Shown piece by piece: positions 1-7,272 of a stretch of DNA of 16,548 bases. Location: positions 1 through 16,548 of the forward strand of contig JAUIJG010000064.1 in assembly GCA_030431355.1 (NCBI GenBank). Direction: 5' to 3'. The DNA is from a bacterium (GTDB taxonomy: Bacteria > Cyanobacteriota > Vampirovibrionia > Obscuribacterales > Obscuribacteraceae). The number at the start of each line of letters is the position of its first letter. Position 1 is the stretch's first letter. The notes under the pieces are model-generated. The model saw only the letters and a program-made list of their open reading frames with translations. It was not told the DNA's origin and did no database searches. A program made the translations under genes and the position numbers.

Positions 1-2
1 AA

Positions 3-512
3 CCTTCTTCGCTTGTGGAGAATATAGACACTGTTCAATTTTGCTTCTCCAAAGGACTGGCGGCGCCTGTCGGCTCCATGATCGTCGGACCGCTATCATT
101 TATCGAAGAAGCAAGAAGAGCAAGAAAGCTGGTGGGCGGAGGGATGAGACAGGTCGGCGTTCTAGCTGCCGCTTGCAAGATCGCCCTCACCGAGATGGTG
201 GAAAGGCTGGATGAAGATCATAGAAACGCCCGCAAACTTGCCGAAGCTATCAACGAGATGGAGTACCTTAGAGTAAACCTGGATCACTGTGATACTAATA
301 TGGTCTGGATAGAGACCCAGTTTGAAGAGAATAGCGCCGAGGACCTGGTCGAGCTTCTGAAAAAAGAGGGCATACTAATGCTCGCCATCTCTAATTCCAA
401 GATAAGAGCGGTCACTCACCATGGTATTACCGACAGTGACATAGACCGATGCGTAGACATAATTGCTAAAGCAGCCGGAAAACTCGGAAAAAAGGTAAAA
501 GCAAAGATTTAA
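3..512 (+). CDS. ltaE: Low-specificity L-threonine aldolase, C-terminal half (5' end outside window)
   Basis: A PLP-dependent fold-type I enzyme that cleaves L-threonine or L-allo-threonine to glycine and acetaldehyde in the cytoplasm. The frame is open from base 3, with no stop before the edge, so the in-frame GTG at 15 is not taken as the start. The family signature SKGLAAPVGS is at codons 16-25, and the lysine at bases 51-53 is the expected Schiff-base residue. It is followed by RKLVGGGMRQVGVLAAA and later TNMVWIE, both typical of threonine aldolases. About 169 codons are visible of a family length near 340, so this is the small-domain half. The stop is TAA at 510-512. The next gene starts 208 nt downstream. 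The family call is secure; substrate stereospecificity cannot be read from this part. Confidence 0.93.
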   Translation, partial: PSSLVENIDTVQFCFSKGLAAPVGSMIVGPLSFIEEARRARKLVGGGMRQVGVLAAACKIALTEMVERLDEDHRNARKLAEAINEMEYLRVNLDHCDTNMVWIETQFEENSAEDLVELLKKEGILMLAISNSKIRAVTHHGITDSDIDRCVDIIAKAAGKLGKKVKAKI

Positions 513-574
513 CAGGGAATGCATTCCTGATCCAAGTGCTAACCCAACTCTAACAGTCACCTCAATCCAGCACA

Positions 575-598
575 GTAGCGGCTTACGTAGCGGCTTAC
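575..598. repeat. 12-bp tandem direct repeat, two exact copies
   Basis: The unit GTAGCGGCTTAC occurs at 575-586 and again, without a gap, at 587-598. It lies in the gap after the threonine aldolase gene. Two copies of this length are consistent with slippage. No function is evident. Confidence 0.75.
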
Positions 599-675
599 TA
601 GGATTAGGAAGGAGCAAAAAGCAGGCAGTTCCCCCTCAATCCGGCTAAATCTTCAAACCCTTCGGTTAGTCTCCA

Positions 676-689
676 GAACCCCGGGGTTC
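676..689. repeat. 14-bp perfect palindrome, possible terminator or operator
   Basis: GAACCCCGGGGTTC is self-complementary. As RNA it could form a 5-bp stem closed by a CCGG loop, and ATTTTTG follows at 691-697. It could be a weak intrinsic terminator for the upstream gene or a dimer-binding operator 32 nt before the DUF4173 start. The sequence does not decide between these. Confidence 0.4.
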
Positions 690-720
690 CATTTTTGTCT
701 GGTTAAACAGGAGAGAAACC

Positions 721-2265
721 ATGTCTTACACTCGCAGTATATTAATTAGCGCTGCAGTAATCTCGGCAATATTCACCTTCTTATTCTGGGAAAGCTTTTA
801 CTTCAGTCTCTCCCCCGGTATCAACGCCCCTCTATTTTTCATTCCCTTTGTCTCAATGCTGGCTGCCCTGACCATCAGGAACCGACTACCTGATAGAAGG
901 TTTGCGCTCTGGTTTCTTGGGGCGGCCGGAGCGCTATCCATTTTCATCGCCGTCCGGGATTCTCTCTTTTTAAAAGCCCTGAACTTCAGCGTAATTTTCT
1001 TTTTGCTCTGCGCTGCATCCCTTTCCAGCCAGGGATTAAAAGCTCTAAGCGGAGGGATAGTCGACTATATAATGACCATAGCCTGCGCAATAGAGAGCGT
1101 AACAGTAAAGTCTTGTCAGTTCTTTCTCGATAAACTCCCCGGTGAAAGTTTATTCGACGACAACACTATAAAGATTCTAGCCGGTGTCGGCAAAGGTCTG
1201 GTTCTAGCTACTCCAATACTGGCTATTTTTCTAGCACTATTCATGTCGGCGGACGCAGCCTTCAACAATTTGATAAAGCAAAGTATTCACATTGATCTAA
1301 ACAGCATCATAAGCCAGATTACCGTAGGCATTTCAGCCCTATGGATCATCGCAGGATTTATGCATGCCATGTTCAGTGGTGCCTATGAAAGGGAGAGCGA
1401 AAACCCTGCTCCGTGCAAATACGCCCTCGGTCTGACAGAAGTATCGACAGTTCTTGGATTGCTCAATCTTCTTTTCTTCTCTTTCATGCTGGTTCAGTTT
1501 CAATACTTCTTTGGAGGAGAGACCACCATAACCCTGGAAAAGAGTATGACCTATGCCGAATACGCTCGTCGGGGCTTTTTCGAACTGGTGACGGTGGCGG
1601 CGCTAACTCTTCCGACTCTGCTTTATTTTGACTGGAGTTTGAAAAAAACCAGTCGCCTGAGAGTGATAGTTCTAAGAACCCTCTCCATTACAAATATAGC
1701 CATGCTCTTCGTGATCATGACCTCAGCTTTCAAAAAGATGCAACTCTACCAGGCTGAATACGGGCAGACCGAACTGCGATTTTATGTCACGGCATTTATG
1801 ATCTGGCTGGCGGTGGTCTTCATCATTTTCGCCCTGACGGTTCTGCGCGGTCACCGATCTATCTTTGCCACCGCATTAGTCGGCTCCGGCTTCCTGGCTG
1901 TCATCTCTCTAAATCTTGTCAATCCTGATGCCACCATCGCGCGCACGAATCTAGGGAGATTAAAACAAGAGGGCTCCATCGACCTCGGCTATGCCACCAC
2001 TCTCAGTGCTGATGCGGTTCCTGCCATTCTTTCTCACATCAAACATTTGAAGAAGAATGACAGAGTCAGGATAATCAATCTTCTATCCAAATTGCATCTA
2101 TCCTCCGACAAAAGCTCCGATTGGAAGTATTGGAGCCTGGCTCGCATGCAAGCAAAAAAGCAGATAAAACAAATATTGACCTGCAAAGAGCCCAGGATGC
2201 CATTAGCTAGATGCCAGATCCTGAAACAATCCCTGTATAATGGGAAGCCGGACAATTCGAATTGA
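721..2265 (+). CDS. DUF4173 family multi-pass membrane protein
   Basis: A 514-aa integral inner-membrane protein of unknown function. Hydrophobic segments run through most of residues 1-400, roughly ten by eye. Family hallmarks are the SADAAF stretch near residues 176-181, MTYAEYARRGFFEL at 276-289 in the most conserved block, a KKMQLYQAEYG segment near 338-347, and NPDATIARTN at 401-410. The last roughly 110 residues are polar, lysine-rich and probably cytoplasmic. The length is in the normal range for the family. The ATG at 721 follows an AGGAGAG Shine-Dalgarno with good spacing. A small exported protein starts 25 nt downstream and is probably co-transcribed. The DUF4173 assignment is strong, but the biochemical role is unknown. 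Confidence 0.9.
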   Translation: MSYTRSILISAAVISAIFTFLFWESFYFSLSPGINAPLFFIPFVSMLAALTIRNRLPDRRFALWFLGAAGALSIFIAVRDSLFLKALNFSVIFFLLCAASLSSQGLKALSGGIVDYIMTIACAIESVTVKSCQFFLDKLPGESLFDDNTIKILAGVGKGLVLATPILAIFLALFMSADAAFNNLIKQSIHIDLNSIISQITVGISALWIIAGFMHAMFSGAYERESENPAPCKYALGLTEVSTVLGLLNLLFFSFMLVQFQYFFGGETTITLEKSMTYAEYARRGFFELVTVAALTLPTLLYFDWSLKKTSRLRVIVLRTLSITNIAMLFVIMTSAFKKMQLYQAEYGQTELRFYVTAFMIWLAVVFIIFALTVLRGHRSIFATALVGSGFLAVISLNLVNPDATIARTNLGRLKQEGSIDLGYATTLSADAVPAILSHIKHLKKNDRVRIINLLSKLHLSSDKSSDWKYWSLARMQAKKQIKQILTCKEPRMPLARCQILKQSLYNGKPDNSN

Positions 2266-2290
2266 ATCAAATTAAGGAGGAAATCCGTCC

Positions 2291-2656
2291 ATGAAGAAGA
2301 CCACGGCAGTAATCGCTGCAGCCGCCCTTTCCCTATCCCTCGGTGCAGCTATGACCCAGCCTGCTCAGGCCGGAGATTGCTTGTCCACACCGGTTACTTA
2401 CAATCCCAAACCGGACATCAGCAAATTCAAACAAAGAATCAATCACATCAAAAAACAGACTGAAAATGCTGAGTCCAAAGGCTGGATCTCATCGGAACAA
2501 GCCGCGAAATTCAAAGGCGACTACGAAAGACTGGCTCAAATGGAGCAGAGCGCCGGACCGAAAGCTTCCAAAGAGAAAAAAGACAGCCTGGAAAAGGATC
2601 TGACCAAGGTCCACCAGGAGCTTCATTCGGCTATCGCTGACTCAAAAACCATGTAA
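2291..2656 (+). CDS. Small secreted helical protein, function unknown
   Basis: A 121-aa protein with a classical Sec signal peptide: MKKT start, an alanine/leucine-rich core, and a likely cleavage site after AQA near residue 27. The mature part is almost entirely predicted amphipathic helix rich in Lys, Glu and Gln. It carries an ISKFKQRINHIKKQ helix, a GWISSEQAAKFKGDYERL segment and a C-terminal KDLTKVHQELHSAI helix, which suggests a short helical bundle or coiled coil. It has a single mature cysteine near residue 30. A near-ideal AAGGAGG at 2274-2280 precedes the ATG by 10 nt, so it may be translated more strongly than its neighbour. It lies 25 nt after the DUF4173 gene and just before a double-hairpin terminator. 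I do not recognise a family. Confidence 0.85.
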   Translation: MKKTTAVIAAAALSLSLGAAMTQPAQAGDCLSTPVTYNPKPDISKFKQRINHIKKQTENAESKGWISSEQAAKFKGDYERLAQMEQSAGPKASKEKKDSLEKDLTKVHQELHSAIADSKTM

Positions 2657-2658
2657 TC

Positions 2659-2672
2659 GGGCCTTCGGGCTC
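2659..2672 (+). terminator. UUCG-capped hairpin directly after the small secreted protein gene
   Basis: Two bases after the TAA stop, a stem of five pairs (G2659-C2672, G2660-U2671, GCC 2661-2663 with GGC 2668-2670) closes the stable cUUCGg tetraloop at 2664-2667. There is no U-run after it, so it probably stabilises the 3' end or works together with the larger hairpin downstream. Confidence 0.5.
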
Positions 2673-2676
2673 AACA

Positions 2677-2725
2677 TAAATCTGGTCAAGGCTGACTTTT
2701 CAAGCCCTGACCAGATTTAGTTTTT
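2677..2725 (+). terminator. Rho-independent terminator overlapping the convergent DUF1501 gene
   Basis: A 12-bp perfect stem (2677-2688 with 2708-2719) is followed by one mismatch and a further 4-bp stem (2690-2693 with 2703-2706) around a 9-nt loop. The + strand then reads AG and five T residues at 2721-2725. This is a strong intrinsic terminator for the 721-2656 transcription unit. Its downstream arm and U-run lie inside the last codons of the DUF1501 gene on the - strand, whose stop codon (2700-2702) is in the loop. Confidence 0.8.
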
Positions 2726-4004
2726 GGGGCTCTAATCCGGGAAATACCTTGTCAGCATTTTCGTTGCCGATTACAGAATTTAGTATTTCAAACAGTACAT
2801 CCCGGTAGTCGATGGCCACTGTCAATCCGGCCGGTCCCAGATAAGGAGTCTTTCTCTCCAGCACCTCCAGATCTTTGAGAGGAAGACGCCTCAATACCTT
2901 CTCGGAACCAAGCAGATTAGCGTTACGCTCTTTCAAGCCAGGCCAGGCACCTGTCACCTGTCCACCTTTCACTTTATCGGAGAGAACAAACATCGCGAAC
3001 CCTCTACCGTGATCGGTTCCCAGGGAGCTATTCTCATAGGACCGTCTGCCGAATTCAGTCAGAACCACTGTGGTAACCCGATGGCGCAACCCCTTGACAT
3101 CACCATCAAAAGCCGCCAAAGAGCGGGCGAGACTATCGATGTTTGCCGCCTGTAAACCGTCGGCACCTCCTTGCACAAAATGTGTATCCCATCCGTCATG
3201 GTCGACACAAGCCACTTTCAATCCGAGATTAGCCTTTATAAGACGAGCCACCTCCCGAAGATTTCTACCTAGCTCGTCCTCAGGATAACTTCCTGTTCCA
3301 TGGCCCAGATTGGCTAGAGCACGGGAAGAAGATTTTTCAGACTCAATCCTCTTCAATACCGATAGGGTATCGAGACCAGCTTTACCTAACATGTCGGAGC
3401 TATGACCATACAGGCAGGACAGGGCGGCCATGGCATCATCTGTACTCTTCTCTCCGGACATCAAACGAATATCATCCAGGCTTTGAATAGCACTGACCGA
3501 GGGCGCCCCCCTCAACGATTCAGGGATAGTGTTTCCGAAGGCCACCGCCGCCACCGGAGAATTCTGAACATTCCGAGAGACATCATAAAACAGATGGCGG
3601 CCAAGCCAGCCCCCATCAAGATTCTGATGGAAACTCTCTCCATGCTCCATCTGATCCTGGGCTTCAAAGTGGGAACCGGAAACATTATCTGAGCCGACAG
3701 CCTGGACCACAGCCAATCGACCTTCTTTGAAAATGGGCAGCCATGGTTTTAGTCGAGGATGAAAAGCATAGAAATCATCTAGCCTTAGAGCTTTGTCACG
3801 GTCCGCATCGGTTTTGCTTTTGGCTCGAATGCCTATGGTCGGTCTGGCCCGGTAATAATCATCATCTCCGAATGGGATCACCATATTCAGGGTGTCGGCG
3901 CCGCCCCTCAAAAATACAACCACCAGAACAGGTTCTTCGGACCAGGTGTTATATTTACCGGCACCAAACACGCTCTTAAGAAATGATCTGCGGTTTACTT
4001 TCAT
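2700..4004 (-). CDS. DUF1501 family protein (alkaline-phosphatase-like fold)
   Basis: A 434-aa protein. Conserved DUF1501 blocks are VVFLRGGADTLN (29-40), GDDDYYRARP (46-55), SHFEAQDQME (111-120), VDHDGWDTH (267-275), TEFGRR (316-321), GTDHGRG (329-335) and the C-terminal DYRDVLFEIL. DUF1501 belongs to the alkaline-phosphatase/sulfatase-like superfamily, and its His/Asp-rich blocks could bind metal, but no reaction is established. The N terminus has a twin-arginine motif RRSFLK at 5-10. The expected long hydrophobic stretch after it is missing, however, and the enzyme core starts by about residue 25. It begins 3 nt after the DUF1800 stop, with an AGAGG Shine-Dalgarno inside the end of that gene, so the two are translationally linked. 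This gene order is typical of bacterial DUF1800-DUF1501 pairs. Confidence 0.93.
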   Translation of the reverse strand: MKVNRRSFLKSVFGAGKYNTWSEEPVLVVVFLRGGADTLNMVIPFGDDDYYRARPTIGIRAKSKTDADRDKALRLDDFYAFHPRLKPWLPIFKEGRLAVVQAVGSDNVSGSHFEAQDQMEHGESFHQNLDGGWLGRHLFYDVSRNVQNSPVAAVAFGNTIPESLRGAPSVSAIQSLDDIRLMSGEKSTDDAMAALSCLYGHSSDMLGKAGLDTLSVLKRIESEKSSSRALANLGHGTGSYPEDELGRNLREVARLIKANLGLKVACVDHDGWDTHFVQGGADGLQAANIDSLARSLAAFDGDVKGLRHRVTTVVLTEFGRRSYENSSLGTDHGRGFAMFVLSDKVKGGQVTGAWPGLKERNANLLGSEKVLRRLPLKDLEVLERKTPYLGPAGLTVAIDYRDVLFEILNSVIGNENADKVFPGLEPQKLNLVRA

Positions 4005-4007
4005 AGA

Positions 4008-5555
4008 TCAAAACCTCTGGAACGCCGGGGAGGCAAGAACCAGGCCAAGAAGGTTTCCTTTGTCAGAACCGGCGTTCTCTATCTGCCTAAAAGCCTTCAA
4101 CTCGTGAGTCTGGGGAAGCCGTCCCACGAAATAAGCGAAGAGGTGTCTGTTAAAGTCTTCGTCGTCTATATCCTTGTTGCCTCCGTCGCCTCCGATAGCG
4201 GCAAAGAGCCTATCGCGTTCTACTTTCACTGAAGCCACTTGATCATGGGCCAGGGCGAAAGCAAAATTCCAGCGCCAGAGCAGCGTTCCAAGCCAGGGTA
4301 GCCTCTCTTCCGGATAACCATCGGGAGTGGGATGTTGAAAAGGTTCCTGCCCCATAGCCGACAGGTAATCTAGAATCCCCTGTCCACGTTCTCCCGATTT
4401 TGCCGCAAGTGTCTTACCACCCAGGGCTCTCAGAGAACTGACCAGGAAGTGAAAAGGTCTCTTGAATTTGTTTCCTCTATGTTCTGACAAGACATCAGAT
4501 AAAAACAACTCTTCGACCATGGACTTAATGTCTCCTCCACTGGCGGAAAATCTGGTCGCCAGATTATCTCTCAAGCGTAAAGCCGCTTGATCAAAAGGTT
4601 CATCCATGACAAAATGCCGCACCAACTTACCGGCGATATGCCTTGCCGTGGAGGGATGAGATATCACTATATCCACCAGACGATCGATGTCAGCCATGCC
4701 ACCACCAGCAGGGACAACGGTTCCCAGAACAAGCTTCTGTCCGTCATCATGTCTCGCAGGATCAAAGTAGACGGCGCCGCGTCCGAAACCTTCTTTCACT
4801 CTCCATCCGGTAAGACAACGGGCAGCCTCCAGCACGTCTTCCTGGGAGTAGCCGCCATCAACCCCCAGGGTATGCAATTCCAGAAGCTCTCTGGCGTAAT
4901 TTTCATTGGGCTGGTCCTGGGCGGTGGTCTTCTTGTTGTCTTTTCCGTCTAAGTACTCAAGCATGGCAGCACTTTTGGCCGACTTTCCGATCAGGTCTCG
5001 AAAGTTTCCTAAAGCATGGGAGCGCACCACGTTGATATCATCTACGGTTTTGTAGTAAACACAGTTACCCTTCTCTATATTGATGTTGAGATGATCACTC
5101 CAGAAAGAGACCATCACTTCAAACAGCTGTCTTTTGCTGTAGATAGCCTTCAACAAAGTGTGCCTCACTAAGTCCTCACGCAAGACCTCTTTTCTGAAGT
5201 CGAATAGATCACCTTCCCTGAGAAATCTTGACTCGAAGCGCCTGGTGCGCAATCGGCTCGGTCCTTCATCTATGGCTACATAGTTGAGTTGCTGCCTCAG
5301 CCATCGCTCTTTACCGCAAGCCTTGATCGCTTCAAGGTCTCCAGGAGCCGGACCAAAACTGATTCTGTTCAAGAAGTGAAAATGTCCATCGACAGGCACC
5401 GAATCTGCCACCAGTAAAGAATCCGGCAATCCGCCGCCTGTACGCTCCTCGATCTCATCTATAGCTCTCTCGCAGGAAGAGAGATAGAGAGAGGCAAGGG
5501 TCAATCCCCCTGCTTCCAGAACAGCTCTGCGTGAGACTTTCCTGCCTGAGTTCAT
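4008..5555 (-). CDS. DUF1800 family protein with Tat-type lipoprotein signal
   Basis: A 515-aa exported protein of unknown function. An upstream in-frame ATG at 5666 would add 37 residues that overlap the preceding gene and lack signal character. The ATG at 5555 is preferred because it puts the twin-arginine motif SRRAVLEAG near residue 9 and a lipobox (LSSC, Cys28) at the right distance. That start is 4 nt after the upstream stop, so coupling is likely. Family blocks are LNRISFGPAPGDLEAI near the N terminus, SFWSDHLNI, PNENYARELLELHTLGVDG, LTGW, a SHPSTARHIAGKLVRHFV block and LPWLGTLLWRWNFAFA near the C terminus. DUF1800 proteins are usually encoded directly before DUF1501 partners, as here. 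Expected location is the outer face of the inner membrane or the outer membrane. Confidence 0.92.
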   Translation of the reverse strand: MNSGRKVSRRAVLEAGGLTLASLYLSSCERAIDEIEERTGGGLPDSLLVADSVPVDGHFHFLNRISFGPAPGDLEAIKACGKERWLRQQLNYVAIDEGPSRLRTRRFESRFLREGDLFDFRKEVLREDLVRHTLLKAIYSKRQLFEVMVSFWSDHLNINIEKGNCVYYKTVDDINVVRSHALGNFRDLIGKSAKSAAMLEYLDGKDNKKTTAQDQPNENYARELLELHTLGVDGGYSQEDVLEAARCLTGWRVKEGFGRGAVYFDPARHDDGQKLVLGTVVPAGGGMADIDRLVDIVISHPSTARHIAGKLVRHFVMDEPFDQAALRLRDNLATRFSASGGDIKSMVEELFLSDVLSEHRGNKFKRPFHFLVSSLRALGGKTLAAKSGERGQGILDYLSAMGQEPFQHPTPDGYPEERLPWLGTLLWRWNFAFALAHDQVASVKVERDRLFAAIGGDGGNKDIDDEDFNRHLFAYFVGRLPQTHELKAFRQIENAGSDKGNLLGLVLASPAFQRF

Positions 5556-5559
5556 GACT

Positions 5560-6105
5560 TCATAGCTTGACGGACTCCGCCGTCTCTTCCACGGTCGATG
5601 GAGAATCGCTATTTTGGCTGGATTTTGGGCCTTTAATGGACCCCAGCAAAGTGATTGCTGTCGCACCGGCTCCGGTGATGGTTATCAAAGGAAAGATGAT
5701 AATCCAGCCTAGTAGAGGAAACAGGAAAGTCAGTTCAAGAACCAGCCCTCCGGAGGCAACCAGTCTCCATGGCTTAGCCGAATCAAAACCAAGTCTTTCG
5801 GACACCAGAGCTGCGAACCCAGCCACCGCGATACTGGAAAGGAATAAAAATGATGCTATTAAAACAAGCTCCAGAAGTTCATTTAAACCCTTGCCCAGCT
5901 TTGATAGAACAGCAACACTAAAAACCGTCGCCAGGAGAACAACCAGACCAAGAAAAAAGCACTTGATCGGACTACTCCTCATTCTCGCTCCGGCAGTCCC
6001 GCTTAAAACCGGGAGCAAAGCGGTGTTAAACAGCCAGAGCCCTAAAGTGGCGGCTAAAACGCCCAGTACCACAAGTAAGATGCCCAAGGTATCTGCTAAG
6101 ACCAT
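5560..6105 (-). CDS. Small multi-pass membrane protein, function unknown
   Basis: A 181-aa protein with four or five hydrophobic segments: about residues 5-30, 50-70, 80-103, 113-135 and 137-155. A polar Ser/Glu-rich cytosolic tail follows (about 156-181). No catalytic motif is visible and I do not recognise a family. A LLGWIIIFPLITITGAGA segment near 132-150 resembles the short hydrophobic helices of generic membrane-anchor proteins. The ATG at 6105 is preceded by a GAAAGAGA purine run. The stop is 4 nt before the DUF1800 start, so it should be co-transcribed and translationally coupled with the DUF1800/DUF1501 pair and may be their membrane partner (inference). It is separated from the upstream aminopropyltransferase gene by 107 nt that contain a 20-bp inverted repeat. 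Confidence 0.8.
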   Translation of the reverse strand: MVLADTLGILLVVLGVLAATLGLWLFNTALLPVLSGTAGARMRSSPIKCFFLGLVVLLATVFSVAVLSKLGKGLNELLELVLIASFLFLSSIAVAGFAALVSERLGFDSAKPWRLVASGGLVLELTFLFPLLGWIIIFPLITITGAGATAITLLGSIKGPKSSQNSDSPSTVEETAESVKL

Positions 6106-6138
6106 ATCTCTTTCCCAATGGCGGTCGAATTATTCAGA

Positions 6139-6158
6139 CGGCTCGAAATTTCGCGCCG
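6139..6158. promoter_or_regulatory. 20-bp inverted repeat next to a TATATAAG box (candidate operator)
   Basis: CGGC-x-CGAAATTTCG-x-GCCG is symmetric over 20 bp with a single mismatched pair (6143/6154). On the - strand it lies 4 nt downstream of TATATAAG (6170-6163), where a transcription start would fall for the membrane protein gene at 6105. No good -35 is seen. It may be an operator for an internal promoter. A role as terminator for speE is less likely, because no U-run follows on the - strand. Confidence 0.4.
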
Positions 6159-6212
6159 ATATCTTATATACCCGCATTGGAATAAGGAAGTTGCTCAGGC
6201 GATCGGATCAAT

Positions 6213-7121
6213 TCAAGAAAGAAAACCCCGGGTCTTCAAATCAAGGACGAAAGCAGCTTGCAGCGCATCGGAATCAAGATGCTCCATACTGATCTGCTCC
6301 AGTCTCGCCTTGACCCTCTCGGACTGCAGATCTTGAACTGGGAACCAGTCAGAGGCCAGGATAAATCCCCAGCAAGAGAGAAAGGAGGGGATTGTGCCCC
6401 GGTAGCTGTCCACATGGGCGAACACTTCCTGTACCGCTTTTCTAAGTTTTCGGTGACCCCGGCTCTCCGACTCCACCGGTGAAAGAATCAATCCCTGAAT
6501 TGCGACCATCGCATCTTTCTTCAGACGTGACTTGACCAGCTCATAAAAGGCTGGAGTATAAAGCTCTCCGGCAGGACCATCTTCCAGGTCGGCCACAATG
6601 TCAATGATGGCCACATCAAACTCTTCGGTGCATTCCCGGAGATACTCAAATCCATCTCTAAAAATATGGCGAACTCTGGGATCTTTCATCTTGCCATGGT
6701 GCCAGGTGGGGAGATGCTCCGTGCAAAGCTCGACGACTTCCCGGTCTATATCGATGGCCACAACTTCTTTGACACTATCATGTTTAAAAATTTCTCTCAG
6801 GGAAGCTCCTTCCCCGGTACCAACAACCAGCACTCGCTCGGGATTCTTGTGTGCCACCATGGCAGGTTGAATCAAAAGTTCGTGGTAGAAGGCTTCATCA
6901 TATTCGCTGCTCTGAAGGTCCCCATCAAGAAAAAGAATACGACCATACTTTGGAGTGTCGGCGATGATTATTTCCTGGAACTCGGTCTTCTTAGAGACCA
7001 CCACCTTATCCAGGGGAAACAACTCAAAGTCACAACTCTGGACCAGATATTCCTTACCTTCGTAGGGGACGATATAGCTGTTTTTCTCTTTAGCCACCGG
7101 GTGCAAGTTGGTTTCCATCAT
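6213..7121 (-). CDS. speE: Polyamine aminopropyltransferase (spermidine / thermospermine synthase family)
   Basis: A 302-aa cytosolic enzyme that transfers an aminopropyl group from decarboxylated AdoMet to an amine acceptor. Recognisable blocks are LDGDLQSSEYDEAFYHE (65-81, with the conserved Q and YHE), the AdoMet-binding loop VVGTGEGASLREI (99-111), the acidic ribose-binding DID (124-126), RDG at 155-157, catalytic-type Asp174, and IPSFLSCWGFILASD (244-258). The LPTWHHGKMKDPR and IPSF...GFxLASD segments resemble Thermus SpeE and plant ACL5 more than classical spermidine synthase, so the acceptor could be agmatine, putrescine or a triamine. The usual D-x-[TS]-D-P acceptor motif is altered: Asp174 is followed by Ala177 and Asp178. 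The start is ATG-ATG at 7121/7118 with GGGGATGG upstream. It lies 151 nt after speD in the same direction. Confidence 0.9.
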   Translation of the reverse strand: MMETNLHPVAKEKNSYIVPYEGKEYLVQSCDFELFPLDKVVVSKKTEFQEIIIADTPKYGRILFLDGDLQSSEYDEAFYHELLIQPAMVAHKNPERVLVVGTGEGASLREIFKHDSVKEVVAIDIDREVVELCTEHLPTWHHGKMKDPRVRHIFRDGFEYLRECTEEFDVAIIDIVADLEDGPAGELYTPAFYELVKSRLKKDAMVAIQGLILSPVESESRGHRKLRKAVQEVFAHVDSYRGTIPSFLSCWGFILASDWFPVQDLQSERVKARLEQISMEHLDSDALQAAFVLDLKTRGFLS

Positions 7122-7272
7122 CCATCCCCATTCAAATCTTGTGCAGCCACTGCCTGGGCAATGCTGGCAATGGTCCAGTCAATAAAACAAACGCATTCAA
7201 TTTTAAAGGAGCTTGCCGCTGATTCTCAGACTAAACCCCTGGAAATTCACGAATATTTTTATAGGTGCAAAG

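Larger units (their letters stand above)
513..720. other. Non-coding gap between threonine aldolase and DUF4173 genes
   Basis: This 208-nt gap holds no convincing ORF. It contains an exact 12-bp tandem duplication at 575-598 and a 14-bp palindrome at 676-689. A purine-rich Shine-Dalgarno (AGGAGAG, around 709-715) precedes the ATG at 721. I could not pick out a clear -35/-10 pair for the downstream gene. Confidence 0.5.

Noticed and set aside
4587..4952. 121-codon + strand open frame
   Set aside because: It lies inside the DUF1800 gene on the opposite strand, over its conserved PNENYARELLELHTLG block. No independent signal.
5556..5666. Upstream ATG at 5666 for the DUF1800 protein
   Set aside because: It would add 37 residues that overlap the membrane protein gene and bury the Tat/lipobox signal. 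The ATG at 5555 gives a normal signal.
5567..6292. 241-codon + strand open frame
   Set aside because: It is antisense to the membrane protein gene and to the end of the aminopropyltransferase gene. Its product is Ser/Thr/Arg/Lys-rich with no domain, as expected from the complement of hydrophobic codons. The - strand products have clear membrane or family features.
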